Shown: piece by piece, positions 11,943 through 22,646 of the stretch
Layout: every line of letters begins with the position of its first letter
Numbering within the stretch: the stretch's first letter is position 1
Assembly: GCA_003024175.1 (NCBI GenBank)
Contig: MDYQ01000105.1
Span: forward strand, 26,889 to 90,888
Direction: 5' to 3'
Length of the DNA stretch: 64,000 nt
DNA from: Planoprotostelium fungivorum
Lineage: Eukaryota; Evosea; Variosea; Cavosteliida; Cavosteliaceae
Translations under genes and position numbers: made by a program
Notes under the pieces: model-generated
What the model was told of the DNA's origin: nothing
The model's database searches: none
What the model saw: only the letters and a program-made list of their open reading frames with translations

Positions 11943-13501
11943 TCAAAAATGTAGATCAGGAGGTCGCTCATCCTCGGGATCAGGTAACATCTGTACGATG
12001 TAAAGATGTGGTAATCCTAAGATGTCTCTCTTGATGGTACAGACAAAGTTTGCCTTCCTGAACGTGAAAACCTGAGTGATGATGTGTCAGCTCGGTCCTC
12101 TTTTTTTTAATGAAAAATCACCCTTTCCTTCAGATTGCGAAAGCTGCTCCTGAAATAGCCTCGCTCGTGGAAATTAGATTCGTAAGCTTTCAATACGTTG
12201 TAGCCTATGTGTAGAGCTGCATCAGGTGATAAGATCTGACGGTGTGTTCATTTGACAGCGGACTCGGTGTGCGATGCGTGATCTCAACGATGATGATGAT
12301 GATGACAAAAAAGATGCGACGATGATGATGGTGATGGAGATGACGACATTGATGATGGTGATGGAAACAAAAACATTGTTTATGATGGCTATGATGGCGA
12401 TGGATGATGAGTAACACTTCTGTTCCCGATCGTGCAGATGAGACGATGATGGAATCATGAAGTGACGTGAAGGGTGCTCACGTGCATGAGAGAGATTCGC
12501 TCTCGGTCAGGAAGTGGATGTGTCCATGACAACAACTCGATGGCGGGAGGGTTCAGATAGTGTACCACGAAACTGCGCTCCCAGATGATGATGGGTGTAT
12601 CAGACATGGATGCCATGTGGATGTATTCCTATCGTTCCTTTCAGTTTCGACATCATCTTGCACGATGGACATGATCGTCATCCATCAATCACATTGTCAA
12701 CGGTGATGTGTTCAGAATGTATATCTTCACCTCCAACTGTCTGTCAAAGTGGAGTCTTAGACTTTCTTTCTGTTGTGGTGTGACAAATTTTCTCATCTCT
12801 AACACCTCTTTCCGCTCATTGGAAGATTAAAATCACATGCAAATTCACCTTCTTCCTGATCATCTCAAACTTTGGCCTCATCGATGGAGGTATCGTGTGG
12901 CCTCTGTCTCTGAGTCACTTTCGAAGTATTTCTCTCCATCTCATGATTGTGTCGAGTGATATGACAGGAAAGATGGAGAGATCACGATTTAGCCAGGATA
13001 GTATGGAAGTTTTCTCGTTCTTCGGGCGATTGCAAGTGCATGGACGGTGGCATCACATCCTCTTCAGGCATCATCAACATGTTCCACAGTTGGTCGATGT
13101 CTGAGGAGCCATCCATGGTGTTCACTTGAGGTGAAATCACTACCGTATATCAGCCAATCGGGCATCAGAACTCCACTATGGTCTCACCCACATCATTCGC
13201 AGTCATCGCAGGTGCTTCTGAAGAAAAAGCTAAATTCGCATCATTCCTCTTCTTCTTTGGGCCTCCTCTCGGTTTCGTCGGTGCATCTACACAATCGATT
13301 CCTTTCGAATTGCATCGATGGCAAGGTCTACCTAAATCACATCAGAAGGGAAACAATCATCTTCTCACCGTCTTCGCATGTGACGTGACTTTTCCTGCAG
13401 GCTGCACATGCGTTCCGCTTTGCCGATGTATGATTCCTCTTTCCGAGATTAAGAAGCGACACATCTGATGGGATCTCTACGACTCCCATCTGATCTTCCA
13501 T
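11943..13501 (-). CDS. Zn2Cys6 zinc-cluster protein with PAS domain, copy 1 (ERT1/AcuK-like)
   Basis: Probable DNA-binding transcription regulator. Exon 1 (13501-13379) starts MEDQMGVVEIPSDVSLLNLG and gives CAACRKSHVTCED; the next exon gives RPCHRCNSKGIDCVD followed by PTKPRGGPKKKR. Together they make a fungal-type C-x2-C-x6-C...C-x2-C-x6-C binuclear cluster with a basic linker. Around 12590-12480 is a PAS-like segment (VVHYLNPPAIELLSWTHPLP) and near the end FTFRKANFVCTIKRDILGLP then HLYIVQMLPDPEDE. The paralogue at 27359-28743 has the same order and motifs. In fungi ERT1/AcuK proteins with this layout control gluconeogenesis. Exons between 12900 and 12200 were not fully resolved, and one intron there is long and (GATGAT)n-rich. 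Confidence 0.75.
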
Positions 13502-13852
13502 CTAGAATGCGAATCGCGATCTGCAGCCGAATGTGCATTGGGATCCAATTACAACGATTTTAGACAGCTTCATCTGAATTGACAGACGCAGCTGTACAAT
13601 GCCTGGCTTGCAATCTGTACGATGTTTTCATAGCACCGCATTTCTTATCAATGACAGCCATGGTAACCATAGCTGCAGACTCATTCGTTCGATTTCGTCT
13701 CACACTTGACGTCAGATGTGAGACCCAAAAAATTGCAATCATTACTGGATGAATGTGCGAGGCACGTGAAATCGATTTGAGACTCACGTCTAAATCTCAG
13801 ACAGGATACTCTCTAGATTCGGAGGCATCAAGAAGAACCCCACGGAAGAACC
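13502..13852. other. Divergent intergenic region
   Basis: About 350 bp separate the divergent starts of the Zn2Cys6-PAS gene (left) and the START-like gene (right). No coding segment is convincing here. It presumably holds both promoters; I see no named motif. Confidence 0.4.
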
Positions 13853-14943
13853 ATGTCAGCCGATGATGATGCTTGGGCCCATCGCATGAGAGAACTCTTA
13901 CCTTGGAAATTCGACACGAAGAAGAGCGAAATGATGTATAATGTTTGGAAGGCACAGGTGAGAATTTACATTCGATGATGTGTCGATGATGAAGAACGCA
14001 GCACACGCCCAACACGAAACGCTTGGCGAAATTGGAGGACATGATTCGAAGACTACTGGACGAATACAGCGATGATAACATCAGTCAATCTTCTTTCGAT
14101 AGCTCTAGAACGGTGAGACGAATGATGATGATGATGATGGCGTGACGGTGATGAACAGTCCGCACACGGTCGGTTCCTGGAAAAATTGAACGACAGCCAT
14201 TGGAAGTTATCGAGAGATAGAGAAGGAGTGAAGCAATACACTTGGAACAAAGGAGACGTGAGTTCGCGATGCATCGGCATGTGATGATGGCTGATGTCAC
14301 AGGGTCTCGCGGCGAGGGTGGAGGCAGACACGGATGGAGACGTTGGGACGTTGTCTCAATTCGTAGAGGAAATCTTTCGCGATATCAAATTATTCACTGT
14401 GAGCTCTTCCTCTATTCCGTCATCATCATCCACACACATCACATCGCAGAAATGTCCTAAAACATCCTCACGTTCTATTCACTTTTATTCGCAGTCGAGA
14501 CAATTTAGAACCATAGATGAGGATCGTGTCGTTCAGTGCAAGGTCCTCACGCCCTTTCCCTTCACTCCTCGTTTCATCAGTGCCAAGATCTCCATCTACA
14601 ACGAGCCGGATGAATCCATCGCTCTCATTCAAGACGAAGAGAGAGAGAAAGCTCCGTCGGGCCATCAGAGAGGACGCGTGCAGCGTGAGTCGTTCCATAT
14701 AGATACGAACTGAAACACAAGAGTGTCTGGCGTCAGGATGATGAGATTAGATGAGAGAAGAGTCAGAGTCAGCGTCATGATTCACGTGGACATGTGCTCC
14801 AACGTGCCAAACTGGGTGAGTCGTGAGACGATGATGATGGTGGTGCACGATTGGATGAGTGACCGTGATGTCAGGTTCTATCGAGTCAGAACACGGCCCT
14901 GAAGAAGAACTTGTTTCAGATCATGAAGGCGCAGAAGAAATAA
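13853..14943 (+). CDS. START-like lipid-binding domain protein
   Basis: Seven short exons. Start MSADDDAWAHRMRELLPWKF; then NTKRLAKLEDMIRRLLDEYS (about 14015-14075); then GRFLEKLNDSHWKLSRDREG (about 14170-14225) followed by KQYTWNKGD; then GLAARVEADTDGDVGTLSQF (about 14305). Next are QFRTIDEDRVVQCKVLTPFP with FTPRFISAKISIYNEPDE (about 14500-14615), then RRVRVSVMIHVDMCSNVPNW (about 14755-14813), and the last exon VLSSQNTALKKNLFQIMKAQ. The pattern (WKL..D..GV..Y, VEA.IDG, PFPF..RF, HVD...NVPNW, then a C-terminal helix) is that of START/SRPBCC folds, which bind lipid in a deep cavity. No transmembrane segment or signal peptide is evident. The stop lies inside AATAAA, and the next gene ends only 37 bp away on the other strand. 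Confidence 0.65.
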
Positions 14944-14980
14944 AAGAATATATCACGCGAGATTTATTTCTACGACATCA

Positions 14981-15801
14981 TCACTTGTCTTGCAGCTCTC
15001 TCCTGCCGATCCGGATGATGTCATCGATCTCTAAAGGCTCTTTGTCAAAACCGTTGACCACTTGATGGAGCATGGTGGCTGAGACCTCTTGAACGGAGAC
15101 GGGATGCAGGCCCATCGTCCATCGAACGAGAAAGCCGAGCAGATGTCTTCCGATGGACCACGGTGCGGTGATTGGACCCGGTTTGATGACACAGGCATCG
15201 AATGAATGATCTCTTGCGAAGGATAAGACGAGATTCTCTGTCTCTCCCTTCGTAACGTCAAACTCTTTCAACTCGCCTCATGTGTGTCTCTTCTCACCCG
15301 CATTAAACTGTATTCTGGATAAAATGAGGGTGTCTTCGTCTGATCCCTCTCGGCGGCAGATCCGCTCATGTAAATAAAACGGAAGGGTTTTCCTTCGCTG
15401 GCCGATGAAGAAGATCTAGCTTCTATGATTGCATTAAGACCGGCCATTGTATCATCCAAACAGATCTTTCGAACAGTTTTCGAGTCATAAGAAGCTGATT
15501 TTGCGGGAGTGATGGCCACCGTCCTGAAACGTAATCGTCAGTCGTACGATATCACAGAATTTCACCATATGCATGCGTCGGCGTCAGACAGTTCTCTCTT
15601 TACGTCTTCTGGATAAGTACTGTAATCTGATACGACCAGTGACTTCCATTTGTTTACATCGGCAGTAGGAGGGAGAGAGGTGGGAAGAGACAGAGGTCGG
15701 CGAGCCAATGCAATCACGGACGTGATGGACGGATTACACAGACTCTGTATAATGACTTCTGTTGCGACGAACCCCGATCCGCCTGTGATAACCAACTTCA
15801 T
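14981..15801 (-). CDS. NAD(P)-binding Rossmann-fold protein (atypical SDR / NAD-dependent epimerase-like)
   Basis: Three exons. Start MKLVITGGSGFVATEVIIQS contains the GxxGxxA-type dinucleotide-binding loop right at the N-terminus. Exon 1 continues VIALARRPLSLP to LSDADACIW. Exon 2 gives VAITPAKSASYDSKTVRKIC and FRFIYMSGSAAERDQTKTPS, equivalent to the SDR active-site strand. Exon 3 reads FDVTKGETENLVLSFARDHS and CVIKPGPITAPWSIGRHLLG, the usual 'e..l.......iirPg.i' segment of atypical SDRs. About 230 residues. No full YxxxK motif is visible, as in many NmrA/UPF0105-like members. Substrate unknown. It is convergent with the START-like gene; AATAAA on its strand lies about 20 nt past its stop, inside the 37-bp gap. 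Confidence 0.75.
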
Positions 15802-16081
15802 CCTCGAAATGCAACGTCCTGATGTGAAGACTTTCCTTTTCGATAATTGTCCTCTACACTCAAGCCCTCGGCCCGATTGTGTGTACCGATCATGCACGAC
15901 AGCTGTGATGTGATGATGAGAAGTCGTCTGTGATGAAACCAGGAACGAGGGAACAGACAATAGTCCGTGGAAATAAGAGATGGAGGATCCTGCTGGAGTT
16001 TTCGTCAGTGTGACGACCCTTTCGGATACGTCAGTCAAACTGCATAAAGAGGAGGACAAAATATGGTACCATCCAAACCAC

Positions 16082-16276
16082 TCACTGGATGATACATACA
16101 ATATATCCCGCCATCAGCAGGAAGAGGACAGATATAAAGAGGAAGGATAACGGAGCTGCCGTTGAGTCTGTTCCACACAACGACAAGAGCTCATCGTGTT
16201 GAGCGCCGTTCGTGGTGAATTTTCGTTCAAAATCACGTAACAACTGTGTTGCTCCACTCATCCACTCATACAGCAA
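16082..16276 (-). CDS. Possible small membrane protein
   Basis: A 64-residue frame: a polar N-terminus (MLYEWMSGATQLLRDFERKF) and a C-terminal hydrophobic helix (LSFLFISVLFLLMAGYIVCI). It ends at a stop, but a good GTGAGT donor overlaps that stop, and an acceptor near 16039 would carry the frame on into HLTDVSERVVTLTKTPAGSS, which stays open into the oxidoreductase exon. It could therefore be a tail-anchored small protein or an upstream exon. No family recognised. Confidence 0.35.
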   Translation of the reverse strand: MLYEWMSGATQLLRDFERKFTTNGAQHDELLSLCGTDSTAAPLSFLFISVLFLLMAGYIVCIIQ

Positions 16277-16406
16277 GCGTAAAGGCCTTCAGAGTAACAG
16301 GCTTGACGTGCGCTTCCTCAAAGGTTCGCCGAATCAAGTCTGAAGCTCAGACAGCAGAGGGAACATCAGCACTCGCACCGACACCACAGAGGGGACAGCC
16401 GCGAAG

Positions 16407-17229
16407 ATGATGTATAAGATTGTGATTCTGGGTGAAGGAGGAGTCGGTGAGCGAAGATTGGAGGATGGAGATGCTGACGAAAGGAAGGCAAGAGTGCGTT
16501 GACGATACAACTGATACAGAACTACTTCACAACCGAGTGAGTCGATGGAAGATGATTCGAGGGGGCTGACCCGATTTTCAGATATGACCCAACGATAGAA
16601 AGCAACTATAGAAAACAGATCGCGGTCGATGATGACACGTGCATGTTGGATATTCTGGGTGAGAAGCACACCTCTCGACTCGATTCAAATGTTCTGAATG
16701 ATTGTCAGACACTGCTGGCCAAGAGGAGTTCAGTGCGATGAGAGCTCAATACATTCGTTCTGGAGAGGTAATTGAGTCACGGCATATACAGACCATTTTT
16801 CTCACACCATCACAGGGCTTCGTTCTGGTCTACAGCATCACAGCGGAAGAATCATTTCTCAAAGTACACAGCACCATTCAAGACATTCACAAATGCAAAG
16901 ACGTGGATCAGTTCCCCGTCGTTATCGTCGGCAACAAATGTGATATGGAGAAGGACAGAGAAGTCTTAACATCACATGGACGCGATTTCGCCAACGGCAT
17001 CGGTGCCCCATTCTTCGAATCATCAGGTGATACCCATCTTCTGATTCGAATCACGAACCATCATCCTCACACGTATATAGCCAAGTCACGCATCAACACG
17101 GAAGAACCATTCATCGAGTTAGTTCGTGAGATCAGAAGGTATCAAGGAAAGAATAAGAAGGTGGAGACGGCGGCTGCTGCACCTGCCAAGAAGGGCAAGA
17201 AGAAGCAGGGAGGGTGCATCTTGATCTGA
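16407..17229 (+). CDS. Ras-family small GTPase with CILI C-terminus
   Basis: Six exons encode a canonical Ras core. Exon 1 MMYKIVILGEGGV joins GKSALTIQLIQNYFTTE to give the P-loop GEGGVGKS with both glycines of positions 12/13 kept. The next exons give YDPTIESNYRKQIAVDDDTC (switch I), LDILDTAGQEEFSAMRAQYI (switch II, Gln61 kept), GFVLVYSITAEESFLKVHST, VVIVGNKCDME (NKxD) and ESSAKSRINTEEPFIELVRE (the SAK motif formed across an intron). The tail is Lys-rich (KKVETAAAAPAKKGKKKQGG) and ends in the CAAX box CILI; the final Ile/Leu type suggests geranylgeranylation. The switch I effector stretch differs from H-Ras (ESN instead of EDS at positions 37-39), so effectors may differ. It should act at the plasma membrane. 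Confidence 0.92.
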
Positions 17230-17527
17230 AGACATGAGGGACGTGGACATGACCCTTGTTTATTGGTAGACGTGTATAAAGATTTATGCTTATCTGAAGA
17301 GGTTCATGAGAAGGAGAAGAAGTCTCTACATCATTTTTTCTCATCAAAATGTCATCATTTTTAAAAGAGATACATGGTCTATATCGTGAACATATTGTGA
17401 TGATAGACATTGAGATCTTCACTGTACATGAAGGTGCTGATCATGAGAAACGGTGAAATGTTCAATTTATCATTTTCATTTGTAGATTGCGCTACAAACA
17501 GAACACGCAGCAGACAAAGACATCATC

Positions 17528-20445
17528 ATGTCTGCCCTCTATCTAGGCCTCGATTGCAGCACACAGGCGATTAAGCTCAGCGTGATCGACGAGGTACTTT
17601 GTCACGCCCTTTAAAGTCTCACCCTCTATAGCACCTGTCTGAATTGCAGGAATTTGCTGATGTCTCTACGGTCACATTCGAATCGTTGGGTGATCAAGAT
17701 GGGCCATTTCTAGCGAGAGGCGCCGATGGCGATTCACTGAGCGTCACGACACCAACTCGTCTCTGGGTTAGAGCTTTCGACACCCTCTTGGATCGTCTGA
17801 AACAAGCCAATTTTCCATTCGACAGAGTGGTGGCCGTATCAGGTGATTACCGAATCGCACTCGTGTGACATAATGGACGTCGACTGATTCAAAAAGGTTC
17901 TGGACAACAACACGGAAGGTGATCCCACTTCAAATATCCATACGACTCGTCATCCTGAAATGCATTTTTGAATCGACGTTAGCGTCTACTGGACGAAAGG
18001 AAGTCAAGAGAAACTCTCCGCCTTGGATGAGAGGAAGACTTTCTACGAGCAGAGCCATGATTGGTTCTCCACTCCTCAATCTCCCATCTGGATGGACTCC
18101 AGCACCCACGCCAACTGTGTGGAACTCGAGAAGCTCGTAGGATCTCAACAGCTGGCCGCCCTCACCGGTGATGATATTTCCACTTTACAACAGCTCCATC
18201 ATACTGTTCTCCATCGATCACACGTGCTTCATGTCATTCACATCACTTCGGTTTTGAATCATCACAGATCAACAGACATCATCTCTCACCTGTCACTGTC
18301 ATCACGATCTCTAAAACTCATGCATCATCAGGATCTGTAGCCTACGAGAGATTCACCGTTCATCAGATCAGGAAGATCGCCCAGAAGACACCAAAGGTAA
18401 GAGTCATCACCGCGATCCACCACCGTCTTAGACATGATGGCAGGTGATGGAGAACACGGAAGAGATCTCGTTGGTCTCTTCCTTCTTGGCTTCTCTTCTG
18501 TGCGGACGTTATGTCCCCATCGATTGGGCCGATGGTAGTGGAATGAACATGATGTCCCTGCGAGAGAAAAAGTGGGACGTTGGTATATCTCAATGGGCGG
18601 CAGCTTCACTTGCACAGGGTGAGGACTTCTACTTTGAAATTTATTCTCGTCCTTTCTATCGGCCCTCTTCAATATCTCACCATCATCATCTCGACATGTT
18701 CTCATCTTCAATATCTCATCATCATCATCATCATCTCCTCAGCATCAATTTGTTATCATCATCATCATCTCTTGAATTCTCACATCATCTTCTCATCATC
18801 AATTTGTTATCATCTCTTGAATTTTCATGATGATCTTCTGATCAACCTCATCTTCACTCATTCATCTTCATCTCTTCCCTATTTATTTCTCTCATTTCGT
18901 CAAACGATTGATCCTCGTTGTAGATACACTGGCCGACAAGATCCGACAACCCGTGGCGGCCCACGAGCGCGTCGGAAAAATATCGGAATATCTCGTCCGC
19001 AGGTATGGCTTCTCTTCTTCGTGTGAGGTCATCGCTTTCTCTGGTGATAACCCGTGCTCCCTCGCTGGCGTTGGATTAAGTCTGCCAGAAGGAGAGGTGA
19101 AGTGAAAGATAGTGATAAGAATAAAATAGAATCATTTCGGAGAAGATAAGAATAGAATCGATTGGGGGAGGGATTGGCTGATTGTAGATAGGTCGCCGTC
19201 AGCTTGGGTACGAGTGATACGGTCTTCGGACCGCTGTTGCATCCTCATCCATCGGAAGAAGGTCACGTCTTCGTGTCTCCCATCGATCCTGAAGGTGCAG
19301 AATCGTCACGATGATCACATCCACATCACGTCGATCATCGCATCACATCGACCATGCATCAACAATCTCACATCGATCACCACACGCAACGTCACGCAGA
19401 TCATCGCATCACATCGATCATCACGCAGATCACCACGGAATCACTCATCCATCATCGACATCACATCATAATCGATCATCATCGATCATCATCGATCATC
19501 ATCGATCATCATCGATCATCATCGATCAGCCACCATCACATCAGACTCTACGATGACGTCCATCAGGTTACATGGCCATGTTGTGTTACAAGAACGGTTC
19601 CCTGACGCGTCAGTCCATCAGGTGATGACTCCACCAGATCTCACTCACCCTCTAAAGAGATGACTACGCCGACGGTAGCTGGGAGGAATTCGATCGCATC
19701 TTGTCATCTACAACGGTCGGAAATAATGGACAGATCGGATTTTATTTCAAAGAGGCTGAGATCACACCCAGGTGAGGAAAAAGAGAGAGAAATCATTTTA
19801 TTTACATTTATTTCTCAAGGTCTCACCCTGGCTACCACCGATTCGATCACGAGGGAAAACGACTGTCCGAATTCACCTCTCCCCGTACGATTTCAAATTT
19901 CAAATCTCCCGCCATCTGACTCCACGCAGGTGACAACGTCAGGGCCGTTGTAGAGGGACAATTTCTCTCCTTTTGGAACCATTGCGAGAAGATTGGCCTT
20001 ACAGGCATCAAGCAGATATTAGTCACGGGTGGAGCCAGTAGGAACACGTGCATATTGGGTATAGACATACACGATAGACGAACGATGTCTAAACACACGA
20101 ACAGAGGTACTGGCCAATGTCTTCGGCGCGAAGGTCTTGACTTCATCCATGGGGCCCAACAGTGCTTGTCTCGGAGCAGCTTACAGAGCGGCTCATGGCT
20201 ACAGGTGACATCACGATGGATGATGGTGACGGTGACGCATGCGATAGGTGTCTTAAAGAGGAAAAGTTTGTGCCCTTCGAAGAGGTTGTTGGGGGTATCG
20301 TTCACTCTAGAAGCGTCATCGAGCCGAACATGGAAGCTCACGAGGTGATGATGGAGATGATGGATGGAGGGTTGACGTTCGGCAGGTTTATCAGAAGATG
20401 TTGTCCAATTACGAACGTTTAGAGGGTCAAGTTCGTTTCCAATGA
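17528..20445 (+). CDS. D-xylulokinase (FGGY family)
   Basis: Phosphorylates D-xylulose to xylulose 5-phosphate, feeding the pentose phosphate pathway. About twelve exons. Start MSALYLGLDCSTQAIKLSVI (phosphate-binding loop). Then TPTRLWVRAFDTLLDRLKQA, GDGQQHGSVYW (formed across an intron near 17895-17985), SPIWMDSSTHANCVELEKLV (about 18080), YERFTVHQIRKIAQKTPK, FLASLLCGRYVPIDWADGSG (about 18490), EYLVRRYGFSSSCEVIAFSG with DNPCSLAGVGLSLPEGE (about 18985-19095), AVSLGTSDTVFGPLLHPHPS (about 19195), QILVTGGASRNTCIL (about 20015) and FVPFEEVVGGIVHSRSVIEP. The last exon (VYQKMLSNYERLEGQVRFQ) ends at 20445. The order matches animal XYLB. Two introns are unusually long and repetitive (18660-18915, 19300-19555). 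AATAAA lies 18 nt after the stop. Confidence 0.9.
19300..19540 (+). repeat. ATCGATCATC-type satellite inside a xylulokinase intron
   Basis: The intron is a near-continuous run of CATCACATCGATCATC variants, becoming a regular 10-bp tandem (ATCGATCATC) at about 19480-19530. The His/Ser-rich open frames across it are shadows. GATC-containing palindromes recur throughout this window's introns; this is the densest example. Confidence 0.8.
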
Positions 20446-20536
20446 TGATGTGTCTTGACATGAAATAAATGGAATAAAAATGAGATTCATCTCCACACAT
20501 CACATCACATCACCACAAACACATGTGTGGGGAGAG

Positions 20537-21935
20537 ATGACAGACTTTGGAGTGAGTCGAAAGAGAGAAGATGAAGATTGGGCGTGTGGCACGTGTACCT
20601 TGATCAATCCGGCCGTCGTCAATCGATGTCTTGCATGCGAAGGACCTTCTAAGAGGGTCAAGAGAGAACACGTGCAACTCGAACAACCCATCGGTTCTAC
20701 CATGTCTTCCGACGAATTGATCGCCTCCATGATGGCTCAAGATGCGTGGTTACAACAACAGATGGAGGAAGACAATTATGCGAGACAATACGAAAGGTAA
20801 CAGGAGAGATGATGTTCGAAGATGATCGAGACGGTGTTGACTCGAAACAGAAATCTAGAGAAACAGAGGCTGAGAGGAAAGATCAGCGATCGTTGTTTCG
20901 TCTTTCGTTCACGCAAACTGAAGGAGATGATGGAGACTGGCGTCGAACCTGTAAGTCATTTCACACCATGTCACTTCATGCACATCGTCTGAATCGTCAA
21001 CAGGTATCATGTCCAGACATCTATCCTTCTCTTCGATCGACCCTCATGAAAAAGAGTCGAGGTGATGTCCACTCCATCTTGTTTCATCTGACACGACTAC
21101 ATCAGATGACACATCCTTTGAGTATGTACTGTGCGGCCCGACCGATCACTTCTCCTCTGATGAAGGGGATAGAGGTTGGGGCTGCGGTTACAGAAACATC
21201 CAGATCGTATCGTCTCACCTCTGTCGATCGGATGCATTTCGTAATCGACTCTTTAGAGGGTCCAGTGAAGGCACTCCGACCGTGACGAAATTACAGGAAT
21301 GGCTAGAGAATGCCTGGACTTTGGGATATGATCGAGATGGTGATTTCGGATCATCCGATCTTCATTTCTGATGGAACATGCAGGATCGAAGCAGTTCGAG
21401 TCTTCTGTTTACGATTCGAAGAAATGGATCGGCGCATGTGATGCAGCTGCATTGTTTCGAAGCATGTCTGTGAGAGCCGCAGTGGTTGATTTCGTCTCAA
21501 ATGGCGTCCGTCGTGATGTGACGAAGATGATGGAGTGGATCTGGAATTGTTTCTCACGGGGACAAGACCGTCCACCTCTATATCTACAACACGATGGACA
21601 CTCGAGAACCTGTGTCGGTGTCATCCGACAGGTGCGGATGAGATGCAAAACGAGGTGATGTCTGAGAGGCACTTCAGAGAGGAACGATGAACCTGTTGAT
21701 ATTCGATCCTGCGCACAATAGCTGGGGTCTTCACTGTGACTTAGCCAAAGGTGATCTGAAGAGGTTGACGAGGGGTGCAATCAGTTTGAAACATAAAGAA
21801 TATCAAGTGAGTGGATCATGTCTGAAGAGTGGACTGATGTTCGAACAGATCGTGCATGTCGATGGGATGGAACCGATCGATGAACAGCAGGTCCACTCGT
21901 GGAAGACAATTCAATCACAGAGGATATCCTTCTGA
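20537..21935 (+). CDS. ZUP1/ZUFSP-like deubiquitinase (peptidase C78) with RanBP2-type zinc finger
   Basis: ZUP1 cleaves long K63-linked ubiquitin chains in genome maintenance; the related UfSPs process UFM1. Exon 1 encodes a RanBP2/NZF finger (DWACGTCTLINPAVVNRCLA, W-x-C-x2-C-x10-C-x2-C). A helical linker follows (DAWLQQQMEEDNYARQYE; KISDRCFVFRSRKLKEMM). The peptidase core begins EYVLCGPTDHFSSDEGDRGW, immediately followed by the catalytic GCGYRNIQ (Cys, about 21180). Then come LQEWLENAWTLGYDRDG (about 21292), KKWIGACDAAALFRSMSVRA (about 21420), HSRTCVGV (catalytic His region, about 21600) and MNLLIFDPAHNSWGLHCDLA (catalytic Asp, about 21690). The last exons end at 21935. Animal ZUP1 carries C2H2 fingers instead of this N-terminal finger. 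Only about 90 bp separate it from the xylulokinase gene upstream. Confidence 0.88.
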
Positions 21936-22159
21936 ATGGTATCTGAATGTAGAGCATGTATAAAGAAGCAAATCAAGTATGAGGAGTGGATTGAAGGTGA
22001 TCTCATCTCCTCCAGCGATCGTCGTGTGAGGTCAAAGACATCTACTGTTCGGGTGGTCTATCAGAAGGCGATCAAATTATATCATCTGTCGTACAGTATA
22101 TGATGTGTCAATGTTGTAGAATCTTTATTTGAAACATCATCATCATTCTGATATTGTTG

Positions 22160-22310
22160 ACTGATCCTCGTGTAGATCCATCAGTAGACGATCAGTACGC
22201 CATCAGACATGCCACAGATAGCAACACAGCGCGAGTGCTATTGGCTGATCACCGTGTAGATCCAACAGCAACAGATAGTCAGCACAAGTAAGCCAACAGA
22301 AGTCGAATGC
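22160..22310 (+). pseudogene. Ankyrin-family fragment B (C-terminal units and 3' flank)
   Basis: Plus-strand units read LTDPRVDPSVDDQYAIRHAT then RVLLADHRVDPTATD, matching the last repeats of the neighbouring copy C and of copy D. The conserved 3' element of the family (AACTGATCTGTCGTAC, about 22316-22331) follows. No upstream repeats or first exon are attached. The stretch 21936-22160 shows nothing else I can support. Confidence 0.75.
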
Positions 22311-22419
22311 AGACGAACTGATCTGTCGTACAGTTCTGTTGTCTCTTTATCTTTTCATCACTGACAGGGTCAACGCATGAATTATAATTAAGTAACAAAA
22401 CTGAGAAGACAGCTGGCAC

Positions 22420-22557
22420 CACGCGATCTAGTCGTCTAACAGCAAGAGAACGAACTTTTAGCCCTTCAACACAAAGTACACGAGATGAAATGGGATCGTC
22501 TGTTTTACTTCATATTATCAATCGCGATGTTAAGGTCGAACAGGTGCAGCATAAGTA
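22420..22557 (+). pseudogene. Decayed ankyrin-family first exon with 5' flank
   Basis: The 5' half is the repeat shared with 11745-11822. The 3' half reads SVLLHIINRDVKVEQVQHK before a stop, corresponding to VILHAVLNRDVEPQVQLHRK in the first exon of intact copies. The CKLWKDIG end and the second exon are missing. Confidence 0.65.
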
Positions 22558-22646
22558 GATCGTCTGCGGCGTGGAAGACATAAGCCACTCACACCATCCA
22601 AGATATCAGATCATCGGCCCAAATGACTTGATTTGGGTTACTTGAG

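Noticed and set aside
12205-12458. His/Ile-rich minus-strand frames
   Set aside because: Low-complexity GATGATG intron of the Zn2Cys6-PAS gene; no conserved motif.
19311-19605. His/Ser/Asp-rich plus-strand open frames
   Set aside because: They lie inside a xylulokinase intron made of ATCGATCATC repeats, which is open in all frames by composition.
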